Virus record (IMG/VR): IMGVR_UViG_3300030389_003603
Coordinates: 1-26,553 of that record
Reading direction: 5' to 3' (one strand)
Origin: a virus
DNA: 26,553 bases
Shown: positions 1-9,711 of the stretch, in pieces
Layout of the letters: every line of letters starts with the position of its first letter
Position numbering within the stretch: position 1 is the stretch's first letter
The notes under the pieces: generated by a model
What the model was told of the DNA's origin: nothing
What the model saw: the letters and a program-made list of their open reading frames with translations, nothing else
Database searches by the model: none
Translations under genes and position numbers: made by a program

Positions 1-1501
1 AATACAAGTAAGCATTTACTCTGGCTTGTGCCCAAGCAGTTGGACTCTTTATTCTTGGACTATGAGAGGTGTTAAATGCACCAAGTCCTCTTTGAAATAC
101 TGCTTTAAGTTGTCCTACTGTAGTACCATAGCCTAATTTCTTTTTGTATCTTTTATTAAAGTCATCTGCTTTTTTCTGTAAGGCTGCTAAATCTTTTTGA
201 GATACCTTTGCACCTCTTGAAGTAGAAGCATCTCCTTTAGCTGTACCTTTCCCTTTTGGTTTTGGGTTTGGTGTTCCAGACTTAGGTGCTTTTGGACTTT
301 TTCTTACCCCTCCTCTTGGGCCTATCTCAGCAAGTTCTTCTGCTGACATCTTTACACATTTACCCTTTTTATTTTTTTTAAAACCTTTTGGACATTTATA
401 TCTCATATCTACGCTGTGCTTTTCACAGGGCATATACCATGTCTTACCATCTAAATCATGTGTATGAAAAAGTTTACAACCTATATCTTTTGCTATTTCA
501 AGAGCTTTTTCAAGAGTATTATAAGCTAATCTATCATTAATAATAGCAAAAGTATCATCTATTACTTGAGTTTCTAACTGTTCTAAATCTTCATAACCTA
601 ATGACTTAAGTTTAGAGTTTACATATCTTTTCATAGACAGACCTCCCCAAGCTAAGTAAGCTATAGTACCACAAGCAGACTTGTCTTTCTCATCATAATA
701 AACCTCAGCTCTTTCAAGATATGACCTGACTCTTACTAAAACTTGTTCTGAGAGTTTTGCTTTTTTACTTATCTGTCTTGCCCTTACTTTCCCTACCTGA
801 GTCATACATTTGTTTCCTACCTCCTTGTTGTACTCAATGGCTTTTTTTGCATTGTTTACAGCAGAGTCAGGATAATCATTATAGCTTACAAGAGCAACTC
901 TTTTTGCAGAGAGAAGTTCTTTGAGTTCTTGTACTAACAACTCATCTTCATACTCTGCAAGTTCACTTTTTAAACCTCTGTCTTGAGGAGACTCTAATTT
1001 GTCAGCAAAGTAGCCTTCTATAGAAAATCCTTTTACTTTTTTTGTCTTGACAAAGTTTTCCCATACCTCATCATCTAAAACTTTCATAGCAACCATCCAT
1101 GTTCCCTCAGGCATATCTAAACCATAGTTTTTAGATTTGTCATTTTCTCCTTCTACTATCCAGCTCTCAACTACAGACATTCCTTTTAGTTTGAGTTGGT
1201 GTTCTAAGGTTGCATTGTTTTGATTGCCTCTTATAAAAAATAACTCACTTGCTTTTTTTACTGTGGACTTCGAGAAGTATATATAATATTCTTTATCTCT
1301 TGACTTTCTAAAAATAGGTTTGTTGGGAATAAGAGCAGGTCCAAGAAGAATTTTTTTCTCTTTGTCTACTTCTGCAAATTCTATTTTTTGTTTACTAAGA
1401 GCAACAAAGTCCTCATCTATTGCTGGTTTATCTACTATTGAAATAGCCTCTATTCCGAGAGACTCATCATTTTCATCTATAAAAAGTTCTATAATATCCA
1501 T
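1..1501 (-). CDS. XkdF-like prohead protease, multidomain (3' end outside the window)
   Basis: Likely the capsid maturation protease that trims scaffold and capsid during head assembly. About 500 codons are visible, open to the left edge. Residues ~55-165 match the XkdF-like putative serine protease family (Peptidase_S78_2): EHQLKLKGMSVVESWIVEG gives candidate catalytic His101 and Ser113, followed by the PEGTWMVAMKV and VKGFSIEGYF motifs. Residues ~205-300 form a second domain with NNAKKAIEYN, CMTQVGKVRARQ and CGTIAYLAWGG. A CPKGFKKNKKGKC Cys pair and a Lys/Pro linker come next. The visible C-terminus (RGLGAFNTSHSPRIKSP, WAQARVNAYLY) resembles a DUF5824-type domain. The ATG lies 31 nt after the tape-measure stop. 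Family assignment comes from remembered motifs; the protease domain is the firm part. Confidence 0.85.
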   Translation of the reverse strand, partial: MDIIELFIDENDESLGIEAISIVDKPAIDEDFVALSKQKIEFAEVDKEKKILLGPALIPNKPIFRKSRDKEYYIYFSKSTVKKASELFFIRGNQNNATLEHQLKLKGMSVVESWIVEGENDKSKNYGLDMPEGTWMVAMKVLDDEVWENFVKTKKVKGFSIEGYFADKLESPQDRGLKSELAEYEDELLVQELKELLSAKRVALVSYNDYPDSAVNNAKKAIEYNKEVGNKCMTQVGKVRARQISKKAKLSEQVLVRVRSYLERAEVYYDEKDKSACGTIAYLAWGGLSMKRYVNSKLKSLGYEDLEQLETQVIDDTFAIINDRLAYNTLEKALEIAKDIGCKLFHTHDLDGKTWYMPCEKHSVDMRYKCPKGFKKNKKGKCVKMSAEELAEIGPRGGVRKSPKAPKSGTPNPKPKGKGTAKGDASTSRGAKVSQKDLAALQKKADDFNKRYKKKLGYGTTVGQLKAVFQRGLGAFNTSHSPRIKSPTAWAQARVNAYLY

Positions 1502-1532
1502 GTATATATAATATAAATTTTATCCTTTTGTT

Positions 1533-3146
1533 TTAAATTGAAGCATCATCTTCTATAGACCTGTCAAGTGCTTGTTGAGTTGATACATCTTGAGATGTTA
1601 CAAAAGCCTTAATAGGTCTGTCTTGTTGGGCACCTATTGTTTCAGCTAATTGGTTTTCAGGTGCAGCACCAACTATATTAAATGCAGGGGGAGGAGTTCC
1701 ACCTCCACCGCCTATATCACCGCCACCTGCTGAGGGAGTAGATGAACTTACAACACTTTTTGCAGCACTTGCTGCTGATTTAACTGCTGACAATATTCCT
1801 GCTGCTTGAGCCGCAAAGGCAATAAGTAAAGGTACATTTTGTGGAAATCCTACTTTAGCTGTTTCAGCAGCACCTTGAGCAGTTGCTACTCCACTTTCAG
1901 AGGACTTCATTGTTATTCTTGCAAGAGTTGCTTTAGCTTGTGCTATTTGTTCTTTTATAATTCTTTTTTGTTGAGCTATAAATAAAACCTTTTCCATTTT
2001 CTCTTGCATACCTATAGAGGCTGCTATACCTAAAAGTTTTTCTTCTCTTTGCTTTTTTTCTTGTTCTTTTATTTCTTTTTCTTTTTCTGCATTTTCTACA
2101 GCTAACTCTCCTGCCTCTCTCTCAAGAGATATTCTGTTTATTAACTGCTCACTTCTAAATCCTTCTATTTGTGCAAGTATTCCTTCTTTTTCAGCTTTGG
2201 CATCTAATAGAGCTATTTGGTTTTCATCATTTGCATTTTTGTCAAACTGAGCCTGAGCTGCATCTATAACAGCTTGAGCATTTGCTAACATTAATTTTTC
2301 CTGTTCATCTAAGACTTTTGCTAAATCTTCATTTGCTTTTATTCTTTCTGCTATTGTTAAAGTTTCATCATCTCTTATCTGTCTTAGCTTTTCTGCCTCT
2401 CTGTCTTTTTGTTCTAAGATGATTCTGTTTTGTGCTATACCTATTTCTGCTGCTCTGTTTAGTTCTACTGTATTTTTTGCAGCTTGTATTGTGCTTTTAG
2501 CATAATTTACTATACTTCCTGTTGTTTTCTTTATAACTTGTTCTACCTCTGCTGTTTCTTCTTTATTACCAACTAACACTTCTCCTAAATTTGTAAAAGC
2601 CTCTGAGGCTGTTTCTGCTGCTCCAGCAAAATCTCCTTTAAAAACTTTTAACAAAGCAGAGCCTAATCCACCTATACCCTGAACAAGATTTTTTATTCTT
2701 GCAATTAATTCTACCCCTATTAAAAAAGAAAACCTTGTAATAGATTGAATTATTGAACTACCAAATATTGAGTCTATAAAACCAGAGGCAGTATTTATAT
2801 TTTTATTTAAAAAATTAAAGAAATCATTAAAGGCTAAAGATAATGACTCAAATACAGTATTGAATGTATTAGTAACTTTTTGGTTTTGTTGGAATACCTC
2901 TGTAAGTTTTGCAAAAGCAGCAATAGCTAAACCTATACCAGCAGCTTTAAGAGCATTACCAAGTCCTTTAATACCTCTGCTTGTTTTTTCTACAGCAGTA
3001 TTGAGTCCTTTAAAACCTTTAGCTGCTTTGGTGTTTGTAGTTGCAACCTCAGAATTAAACTTTTCAATGCCTTGTGCTAAGTCATCAACAGCTTTTGTAG
3101 CTGCTCCTGTTTTAATATCGATTTCAGCATTTATTACTTTTGCCAT
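1533..3146 (-). CDS. Tail tape measure protein
   Basis: Sets tail length and is threaded through the tail tube. The 537-residue protein has the usual pattern: an N-terminal helical region, a hydrophobic Ala/Gly segment (GNALKAAGIGLAIAAFAKL, ~62-82), then a long charged coiled coil (~235-400) rich in Glu, Lys, Gln and Ala. A second Ala-rich hydrophobic stretch follows (~435-465), then a flexible Gly/Pro linker (GGGDIGGGGGTPPP, ~473-487). It is short for the family, which predicts a short tail, or only part of the measuring function. It overlaps the upstream 49-aa ORF by 13 nt and precedes the prohead protease. The call rests on composition and position in the tail operon, not on a conserved motif. 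Confidence 0.75.
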   Translation of the reverse strand: MAKVINAEIDIKTGAATKAVDDLAQGIEKFNSEVATTNTKAAKGFKGLNTAVEKTSRGIKGLGNALKAAGIGLAIAAFAKLTEVFQQNQKVTNTFNTVFESLSLAFNDFFNFLNKNINTASGFIDSIFGSSIIQSITRFSFLIGVELIARIKNLVQGIGGLGSALLKVFKGDFAGAAETASEAFTNLGEVLVGNKEETAEVEQVIKKTTGSIVNYAKSTIQAAKNTVELNRAAEIGIAQNRIILEQKDREAEKLRQIRDDETLTIAERIKANEDLAKVLDEQEKLMLANAQAVIDAAQAQFDKNANDENQIALLDAKAEKEGILAQIEGFRSEQLINRISLEREAGELAVENAEKEKEIKEQEKKQREEKLLGIAASIGMQEKMEKVLFIAQQKRIIKEQIAQAKATLARITMKSSESGVATAQGAAETAKVGFPQNVPLLIAFAAQAAGILSAVKSAASAAKSVVSSSTPSAGGGDIGGGGGTPPPAFNIVGAAPENQLAETIGAQQDRPIKAFVTSQDVSTQQALDRSIEDDASI

Positions 3147-3283
3147 AACTCTCTTTTAAATTGTTGGTAAGCCTCAACAAGACTATTTGGGAATTTATAC
3201 TTACCTAAAGCAATATCTGTATACTCTCCTCCTTTTTTAGCTTCTTTAGCTATCTCTAATAAATTAATAATATTTTCTATCAT
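3134..3283 (-). CDS. Small conserved-looking tail-operon protein, 49 aa
   Basis: A 49-residue ORF starts at ATG 3283, 3 nt after the stop of the 1113-aa tail gene, and ends 13 nt inside the tape-measure gene. It starts MIENIINLLEIAKEAKKGGE and continues with ALGKYKFPNSLVEAYQQFKR. It is a small, charged, probably helical protein with no signal peptide or membrane segment. Without it a 140-nt gap would be left in a packed operon, and the tight coupling on both sides supports translation. Function is unknown. A role as a small tail accessory or chaperone is only a positional guess. Confidence 0.65.
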   Translation of the reverse strand: MIENIINLLEIAKEAKKGGEYTDIALGKYKFPNSLVEAYQQFKRELWQK

Positions 3284-3286
3284 TTG

Positions 3287-6200
3287 TTAATAAAATAATC
3301 TTTTCTCTGTAATTATACCATTCACCAATCTTGCAGATACTCCTGTACTTCTTGAATAATCTCCATCTAAAGCAAATCCATAAAAAGCATAAAAACCATC
3401 AGGAGCTAAAGTAATACCAGAAGCAGCCACAGAATTTAAAACATTAGATACAGTATATAAACTAAATCCTTCTGCTCTTAATGGAAATACAAACTGACTA
3501 CTACTTGTTCTATTTGAAAATACTAAAGTTGGTGCTGTATTTTTGTTTAGTTTAGCATCACTCTCAGCAGTATCTCTTGAAGTAGCACTATATCCTGTTC
3601 TTTTACTTGGTAAAATATGTTTAGCATTTACTCCTATTTTAATATTGGAGAGATAACCTAAGAAACCTCCAAAATATTGATTTGTTTTAGTTTGTGTAAA
3701 TGTACCTGAGCTACCAGCTACAACTACAGGAACAGTTTTAGAATAAAATGTAGCACCTTCTCCTGTAAGGTTTTGTAAATCTACTACTGTACCATCTCCA
3801 TGAGTAATTCTAATATCTACAACTTCTGTAGTTGCATCCTTAGTGTATTCTCTTACATCTGTTGTAGAGGTAAGGGTAATAGTTTGTGCAGTATGACCTA
3901 CAAATGTAGGACTCAAAAAGTCTCCTGTGTCATAAGAGCTATCTGTATTTGTTCTTCCATAGAACCTGTAATAAACAAAACTATTAGAAAGACCACTCAC
4001 AGAATGTTGCACCTCTTTACCTGCTGTAAATTTATCTGTCTGTGAGGGTGTAAAGGGTACATAAGTAACATTAGAAGCTGTTTTTAAGCTATCTATTGCA
4101 GTAGCTCCTGTGAATTGTTCGACATCATTTCTTGCATTTGTAGAAAAGAAGAATCCATACTCTGCAATCTGTGATAAATTACCTATACTACCTAAAGCAC
4201 TAACTTTAAACTTCATAAAAACTACAGATGAAGTAGCTGTTGTAGGTGTTTGGAATATTAATGTAGGAGGAGTTACTACAAGTGCTTCTCCTTGTATCTG
4301 TTGTACAGGATTGTTTTTAGGTTGTTCTGACTGAGGTATAGCCTCTCCTGCACTAATTATGTTCAGTCCTTCAAAATTACATTGTTGGTCTGCTGTAATT
4401 GACCCTATATCTGCTCTTATGTTTGTTCTGTCTGCTGTAAGTTCACAAGATGTCCTTCCATCTAAATCCTCTTGCACTTCATTTTTTAAGAATCTTGAGG
4501 GTATTATACCTGTAGTTTCTTTTTGTGTGTTTATAAGTTCTAAATTACTTACAAGAGTCTCAAAGTTTGTAGTAATTTTATTTATTTTGTATTTTCTGTT
4601 AAATATTATAAGTATATCTGCAAGAGATAAATTTAAAAGTGTACCATAGCTTAAATATGCTTTTACTTTTGTAAGCCTTCTGTTTAAATCAAAAACTTCT
4701 TCTATATATGTTTTGTAATATTTCTCAAATAATGTTGTTTCAAATGGTACTAAAGCAAACTCATTTACCTCACCATTAAAATGTATATTATCAGAGGAGT
4801 CTACAGTTTTACCATCTACTGTCTTTTCTTTTGTTAGGTTTATAGAGTTGCTTGGTATAAAATAACTTGATATAGAAGATACACTACCTTCTAAATCTAT
4901 TATACTTAAAGCAGTACCTGAGGAAAGTACAGGATAAAATAGTAAAGGCTTACCTAAATATGGAGACTGTCCATCATCTACACTCCATCCCCATTGTATA
5001 TTAGTTTCAGCTCCTCCATTTACATCTAATAACTTCTCAAACTTATGATGCTCAAAAGGTATTTCTACTTTATACACACTACCATCTAAAACATTATCAG
5101 GAGGACTTGGATGCTGAGTTGCATCATAGTCTACAGAACCCCACTTTTTATAGAATTGTCTTTCATGGTTTATAGAAAAGAAACTTTCTCTGCCTTGATA
5201 ATCAAAACTAATCTGTCTGTAAGGCATGACTGTATCTACCATACTTGACTCTTTGTCTAAGTCTAAAGTAATGTCATAAGAGTTTGCACTTGAGGCATAG
5301 AAGTCATCAAGAGTTGTTATTTTAATTGTCTTATCGTTTTGTATAAATGCTGTAAGATTGAACATTTTAAATATACCTGTTAGAAAATCCATAATAGGCA
5401 TCTCAGGTATATATCTTTCAAAGTCCATTGTAACATCTGTACCTACACTTGCTGTACAACTAAAATCCCTTGATACTGTTGTAGTACCAAGTCCTAATAC
5501 TTTCCTTTGGAAAGCTACCCTTGCCTCAAGTGTAAATGTACCAGAACCACTTGAAGTAATAGCAAAAGAATAAATTCCTTTAGGTAGGATTAAAGCAGAC
5601 TCTATGTCTGTTTGAGTGCCTGATAAATTCTCATAAGTCTTAAATACCTCTCCATCTTTGTATAAGTAAACTGTATATTTTTGACTTCCTGAGGGTGTAA
5701 CTTTAAATGATAATCTTCTTTCTCTACTTCTTTCTTTTTTACCTGCATTTCTTGAGGGAGACTCAAAACTATTTCTATCTACATTTACAACAGTAGTAAG
5801 TCCACTTATATGAGTGTAGTTTGTAAAAGACTCTATTTTGTTTTGGTCTTGAAAAAGCTCTCCTGATTTATTATGAAGCCACATATATAACCCTGAAAGA
5901 TTTGGGTTTAGGTCATAAAAGAAATCTGTAGAAAAACTAAATCCTTGAGGTTTAAAATATTGCTTTTCTATTGCTCTGATTATAGCATATACATTAAGAG
6001 CTGGTTTTAATTGACCAAGTTCAAGACCATGATTGCCTCCTGAGTGATATACATTAGCAAGAGTTGTTGTATTAGCTGCTGTACTTGCAGAGTTATAAAT
6101 CAGTCTTTGTGTATGTGTTATTATAGGAAATACTATAGCATCTTTAAATACTTCATCATCTACTGTAATATCAATAGGGGTGTTTAAGGCACTTTTTATA

Positions 6201-6628
6201 TTTGTACTATTATATTGAAAGGTAAACTCTCTAAGTAAATTTAGTGAACCAATGTTGGTATTTGCTACAAGGTCTTTTAGATTTACTGTATTACCAAAAA
6301 AAACTATTCTATAAGTATGAGGTTTATTATTTTTAAGAGTTGCTCCTTTTAACTTTATTTTACCAATCTTAAAAGGTTGGTAATTTAAATGTAAAACTGC
6401 ATCTATTTTTTGTCTTGCATCTAAACCATCAATAATATCTTGGTTGTAGAAATGCTGGAAAACTCTATTGTTGTTTTTGGAGGCAGGTACACTAAACTGT
6501 CTTGTAAACTCAGTAAATATCTTTGCAATATCTCTAACATCTTGTATACTTTGTGTGAGTGTAATACTTTCATCTTCAAACAATTCTACTTGCTGACCAT
6601 CTACAAAAAGCTGTAAACTTACTTTCAT
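3287..6628 (-). CDS. Large tail/baseplate protein with fibronectin-like C-terminal region
   Basis: At 1113 aa this is the largest protein in the window, probably a tail-tip or baseplate component near the tape measure. The N-terminus (FTRQFSVPASKNNNRVFQHF at ~42-61, then DGLDARQKIDA, PFKIGKIKLKG and a TYRIVFFGNTVNLKDL segment) resembles a tail-protein family common in Bacteroidota phages. A central beta-rich region runs to ~residue 715. After a spacer with DGRTSCEL, residues ~800-900 look like a fibronectin-type fold (IAEYGFFFSTN, SVSGLSNSFVYYRFYGRTN), often used for surface contact. The C-terminus (~900-1113) is Ser/Thr-rich. It overlaps the preceding gene by 1 nt. The structural role is inferred from family memory and position; the exact baseplate position is not determinable. 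Confidence 0.7.
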   Translation of the reverse strand: MKVSLQLFVDGQQVELFEDESITLTQSIQDVRDIAKIFTEFTRQFSVPASKNNNRVFQHFYNQDIIDGLDARQKIDAVLHLNYQPFKIGKIKLKGATLKNNKPHTYRIVFFGNTVNLKDLVANTNIGSLNLLREFTFQYNSTNIKSALNTPIDITVDDEVFKDAIVFPIITHTQRLIYNSASTAANTTTLANVYHSGGNHGLELGQLKPALNVYAIIRAIEKQYFKPQGFSFSTDFFYDLNPNLSGLYMWLHNKSGELFQDQNKIESFTNYTHISGLTTVVNVDRNSFESPSRNAGKKERSRERRLSFKVTPSGSQKYTVYLYKDGEVFKTYENLSGTQTDIESALILPKGIYSFAITSSGSGTFTLEARVAFQRKVLGLGTTTVSRDFSCTASVGTDVTMDFERYIPEMPIMDFLTGIFKMFNLTAFIQNDKTIKITTLDDFYASSANSYDITLDLDKESSMVDTVMPYRQISFDYQGRESFFSINHERQFYKKWGSVDYDATQHPSPPDNVLDGSVYKVEIPFEHHKFEKLLDVNGGAETNIQWGWSVDDGQSPYLGKPLLFYPVLSSGTALSIIDLEGSVSSISSYFIPSNSINLTKEKTVDGKTVDSSDNIHFNGEVNEFALVPFETTLFEKYYKTYIEEVFDLNRRLTKVKAYLSYGTLLNLSLADILIIFNRKYKINKITTNFETLVSNLELINTQKETTGIIPSRFLKNEVQEDLDGRTSCELTADRTNIRADIGSITADQQCNFEGLNIISAGEAIPQSEQPKNNPVQQIQGEALVVTPPTLIFQTPTTATSSVVFMKFKVSALGSIGNLSQIAEYGFFFSTNARNDVEQFTGATAIDSLKTASNVTYVPFTPSQTDKFTAGKEVQHSVSGLSNSFVYYRFYGRTNTDSSYDTGDFLSPTFVGHTAQTITLTSTTDVREYTKDATTEVVDIRITHGDGTVVDLQNLTGEGATFYSKTVPVVVAGSSGTFTQTKTNQYFGGFLGYLSNIKIGVNAKHILPSKRTGYSATSRDTAESDAKLNKNTAPTLVFSNRTSSSQFVFPLRAEGFSLYTVSNVLNSVAASGITLAPDGFYAFYGFALDGDYSRSTGVSARLVNGIITEKRLFY

Positions 6629-7620
6629 TATCTGACATTGTTTATCTTGTTAAAGGCAAAGTCAAAGTCTACTGTATAGTTAATTAGTTTGTCATTGAGA
6701 CTTGTTTTATGAGTAAATGATTTTGTCTTAGGAATAATTGGAAGGGTCTTACTTTCATATCTTATAAATACATTCTCAGATATAAACAGTTCTTCTACTG
6801 CTTCTTTTAAATCCTCAGGTATAAAACCTGTATTGAGCTGTATACTACTTTGAGCATTGACATTAAATCTTTCTTTTTGTCCTTCATAAGTATTATAAGT
6901 AACAGCACTTGTACTAACAGTATTTCTTTTAAAACTTTCATCTCCTGTAACATTAAAAGTCTCTACTGATTTCTTAAAGAAGTATAAGTCTTGAAAAGCT
7001 CCATGCTTGTTCACAAATGTTACTTTATAGGGAGTAAATTTATCAGGACATTCTGTAGATACTGTTATTGTTTTTTTAGTTGTACCTCCACTATCTTTGA
7101 CAAGTATAGTAGAACTGTTTGCAGGTATAGTAACATATTGTATCTTTTGATTTGAGTTTCCATTGTCTGTAATAGAAGTAGAGCTACTATCTATAACAAC
7201 ACTTCCTGTACTCGCTGCATATACAGGTAATTTACCAGCAGTATCTTTAGGAAGTACAATATTAGAAGAAGTAATAAGGTCATATATATTACCTTGAGGG
7301 TTTATCTCATCTTCAAAATATCCATAAGCATCAAAAGCTAAATAAGTATTTGTAACAGGATTACCAAAACTAAAAACTGTATCATCTTCATCAAATAAAT
7401 TTGCTATTGTAGTAACCCAAACTGTACTTGAGATATAGTCATTGTTAAAGCTAATAGTTATAAAATCTCTTACCATTTCTGCTATTTCAAATATTATTTT
7501 TGATTGACCTTTAATTATCTCTTTTTGTAGAGTAAATTTTAAATCACTTGCTGAGTAACTTCCAGAAGTTCCTGTATAAATATATATTTCTAATGTAACT
7601 GATTTAAGTGTTGCTGCCAT
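6628..7620 (-). CDS. Tail/baseplate structural protein, 330 aa
   Basis: A beta-rich, Ser/Thr/Asn-rich protein of 330 residues without signal peptide or membrane segment. It begins MAATLKSVTLEIYIYTGT. A mid-region (~135-190) is low-complexity (SSSTSITDNGNSNQ). The C-terminal third (DKFTPYKVTFVNKHGAFQDL, then LYFFKKSVETFNV and a final NYTVDFDFAFNKINNV) resembles tail proteins found next to the 1113-aa family in Bacteroidota phages. It lies between the repeat-rich tail protein and the large tail protein, with 1-nt spacing or overlap, so the three are translationally linked. A distal-tail or baseplate ring role is plausible by position but has no diagnostic motif. Confidence 0.55.
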   Translation of the reverse strand: MAATLKSVTLEIYIYTGTSGSYSASDLKFTLQKEIIKGQSKIIFEIAEMVRDFITISFNNDYISSTVWVTTIANLFDEDDTVFSFGNPVTNTYLAFDAYGYFEDEINPQGNIYDLITSSNIVLPKDTAGKLPVYAASTGSVVIDSSSTSITDNGNSNQKIQYVTIPANSSTILVKDSGGTTKKTITVSTECPDKFTPYKVTFVNKHGAFQDLYFFKKSVETFNVTGDESFKRNTVSTSAVTYNTYEGQKERFNVNAQSSIQLNTGFIPEDLKEAVEELFISENVFIRYESKTLPIIPKTKSFTHKTSLNDKLINYTVDFDFAFNKINNVR

Positions 7621-7621
7621 A

Positions 7622-9172
7622 TTATTGTAATTGTCTACCTGAACCTATACCCCCTGAACTACAGTTCCAAGACCAAACCTCATTAATTATACCATCTCCT
7701 ATTCTCCAAATAAAGAAACTATTAAATTGAGTAGAATTTAAAGCTCTTTGTGTTATAAATGTTTTATCTTCAAAATGACTTACTACAAAATACAAGTCTC
7801 TACCTAAAAATGGTCCTTCTGCTAATCCTGTACTTTGGTTGGCATAACAGATAGATTTGCCTTTTGCAGTTATTACATTTGAATCTACAAGAACCTTATA
7901 AGTTCTTTCATAATTAAATCCTCCTTGACAGAAACTATCTTCATCTGACTCTCTGTTAGGACTAAGATACCACTCATTTGAACCACAAGTATCAGTAGCA
8001 GGGTTTTGTATAAGTGATAATCCACTTGAATCAGGACAAGTAATTGCAGAATCACTTGAATACTCTCCAGCAGGAGGAGTAACTTCAAAAGATATATTTC
8101 TTGTAACTGCTGAGGATACTTCATCGAATTTCTTATTAGTACTTCCTACAATAGTATAATCAGTTATAGTTCCAACTGCTGCTGTTCCTACAATGACATC
8201 ACCTCCTCTTGATACACCTTGACCTGATAAACCTGCTATATCGCAAGTAAATGTTGGTAATCCTGTACCTGCTTGAGATATTACTTGTGGACAAACAATA
8301 GTAGCTCCTGAATTTGAAAAACCAGCTCCTACTGTTATGTTAAAATATACTGTTACATTCTGAGCTGCTGAACCTGAATTTGCTGATAGACTTGTTATTG
8401 TTGGAGAGCCACTTGCATCTAAAGAAAAAGAAGCTATAGTGCCTGTTGAAAGAGATGGAAGTGTAACTACTCCTGCTGCTGTAGCTGAACCTCCTTGTAA
8501 ATCTACTGCTGTAACTCCTGAACTTGCTGAACATCCAAGAGCATCAGATACTGTTATAGTAACAGGTACTCTTTGAATTGCTGTACAAGTATTAACTCCA
8601 TTGTCATTTGCTCTTACATAAGCATTACCAGACCCTCCTGATACGCCTGAGGTTAAAATAAGATTTGTACCACTTACAACTGCATTGAATAAAGCAGGGT
8701 CATGATTTACAACTGCATACTTAGTAGCACTATTAAATTTAGTAGTAAGGTCAATAGTTACTGTATTTCCTCCTGAGGCTATTGTTTGAGTTGAGATACT
8801 TCCATTTAAAGTAGGACCACCTGTACAAGAAGGAGTAGAACCTGAGGTTACTTTAGCTATTTGTGTTGCTGTAGCTGTACAGGTAAATGTACCACTTGAG
8901 CTATTAGAAAATCCTGAAGGTATTTGAATAACAACTGATATAGTTCTTAAGGTATCTGTACTTACTGTAGCAAACTTACCATTTGCAAAATCTCCAGCAG
9001 AACTTGTAAAACTTTTAAATACTCCTCTCTCTACATTTGGTTCTGTAACTATACCTTCTTGGTCTACAGCAAAACCTGTAAGATTTGCTACTGTACAATC
9101 AAATGCTACAGTCGGTGCAGTAGGTGTACTGTAATTTATATAAAAAGGACTCCTTGCGTTTATCTTACTCAT
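7622..9172 (-). CDS. Ig-like/beta-repeat tail protein, 516 aa
   Basis: A 516-residue virion protein rich in Ser, Thr, Gly and Ala. Three related segments of about 80 residues each start with a short Cys-containing strand (FDCTVANLTGFAV, LGCSASSGVTAV, FTCDIAGLSGQGV). Two end in similar strands (PSGFSNSSSGTFTCTA and GAGFSNSGATIVCPQ), and the third ends in a weaker version (PAGEYSSDSAITCP). Between repeats 1 and 2 is a cadherin/Ig-like segment (STQTIASGGNTVTIDLTTKF). The C-terminus changes character (SFFIWRIGDGIINEVWSWNC) and may be the particle-attachment or terminal domain. ATGA coupling links it to the preceding tail-completion-like gene. It could be the major tail tube protein with Ig decoration, or a tail fibre; position before the baseplate genes does not decide this. 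Confidence 0.6.
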   Translation of the reverse strand: MSKINARSPFYINYSTPTAPTVAFDCTVANLTGFAVDQEGIVTEPNVERGVFKSFTSSAGDFANGKFATVSTDTLRTISVVIQIPSGFSNSSSGTFTCTATATQIAKVTSGSTPSCTGGPTLNGSISTQTIASGGNTVTIDLTTKFNSATKYAVVNHDPALFNAVVSGTNLILTSGVSGGSGNAYVRANDNGVNTCTAIQRVPVTITVSDALGCSASSGVTAVDLQGGSATAAGVVTLPSLSTGTIASFSLDASGSPTITSLSANSGSAAQNVTVYFNITVGAGFSNSGATIVCPQVISQAGTGLPTFTCDIAGLSGQGVSRGGDVIVGTAAVGTITDYTIVGSTNKKFDEVSSAVTRNISFEVTPPAGEYSSDSAITCPDSSGLSLIQNPATDTCGSNEWYLSPNRESDEDSFCQGGFNYERTYKVLVDSNVITAKGKSICYANQSTGLAEGPFLGRDLYFVVSHFEDKTFITQRALNSTQFNSFFIWRIGDGIINEVWSWNCSSGGIGSGRQLQ

Positions 9173-9711
9173 GTCAAATTAGTTTCTTCTAAAAAATTAT
9201 CAAAGTCAAGCTCAAATGCATCTATAAACTCCTCAGGTAATTTAAGGTAATTATCCATAAAGGGTCTTGTAAAGAAGCTACTTGCTCTTAGTCCTTTCTC
9301 ATATATACTTTTTGCTATCAAGTATCTTAGACTCTTTCTTGATATAAACCTTCCCTGAGCATCTCTTATGCCATCTAAATTCTTTTTAACCATCCACTTA
9401 TCTAATGATTGTGGTCTTATTGTTTTAAATCTACCTGAAAAAGCAAATCTACTATTTCTACTTTGTGAGTATGTGCTTTTGCTCCCTTTTACACCCTCAT
9501 CTTGATATGAACCATATTCAAGCATTGAGAATTGCAAACTAAATCCTTCAGGTTTTTTATTTAAGGTATAACCTAAACTACCATCTAAGTTACCTGAGCT
9601 GTTACCTGTTATAAATCTATTGTTTCTATTTCTTCTAAGATTTCCCTTTGCTTGTTTTATAACACTATCAGCAAACTTCTCTAATATCTTTTTTACTTCT
9701 TTATATTCCAT
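9169..9711 (-). CDS. Tail completion / head-tail joining-like protein, 180 aa
   Basis: A basic 180-aa protein starting MEYKEVKKILEKFADSVIKQ. Features that recall HK97-gp10-like joining proteins are an N-terminal helix of this kind, a short LEYGSYQDEGVKGSKS segment, and a central basic strand with FKTIRPQSLDKWMVKK. A closing FFTRPFMDNYLKLPEEF segment is also present. It is coupled to the upstream 152-aa gene by a TAATG 1-nt overlap and to the next gene by ATGA. In siphovirus-like operons this position is held by proteins that close the head-tail junction or tail terminator. The assignment is from architecture and context only. Confidence 0.5.
   Translation of the reverse strand: MEYKEVKKILEKFADSVIKQAKGNLRRNRNNRFITGNSSGNLDGSLGYTLNKKPEGFSLQFSMLEYGSYQDEGVKGSKSTYSQSRNSRFAFSGRFKTIRPQSLDKWMVKKNLDGIRDAQGRFISRKSLRYLIAKSIYEKGLRASSFFTRPFMDNYLKLPEEFIDAFELDFDNFLEETNLT

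Noticed and set aside
7885-8124. 79-codon same-strand frame inside the Ig-like repeat protein
   Set aside because: Leu/Ile-rich shadow of the real frame, with no start context and no conserved pattern.
9241-9256. TTATCCATA resembling a DnaA box (TTATCCACA)
   Set aside because: A single imperfect copy inside the coding region of the tail-completion-like gene. No cluster of boxes was seen, so it does not support an origin here.
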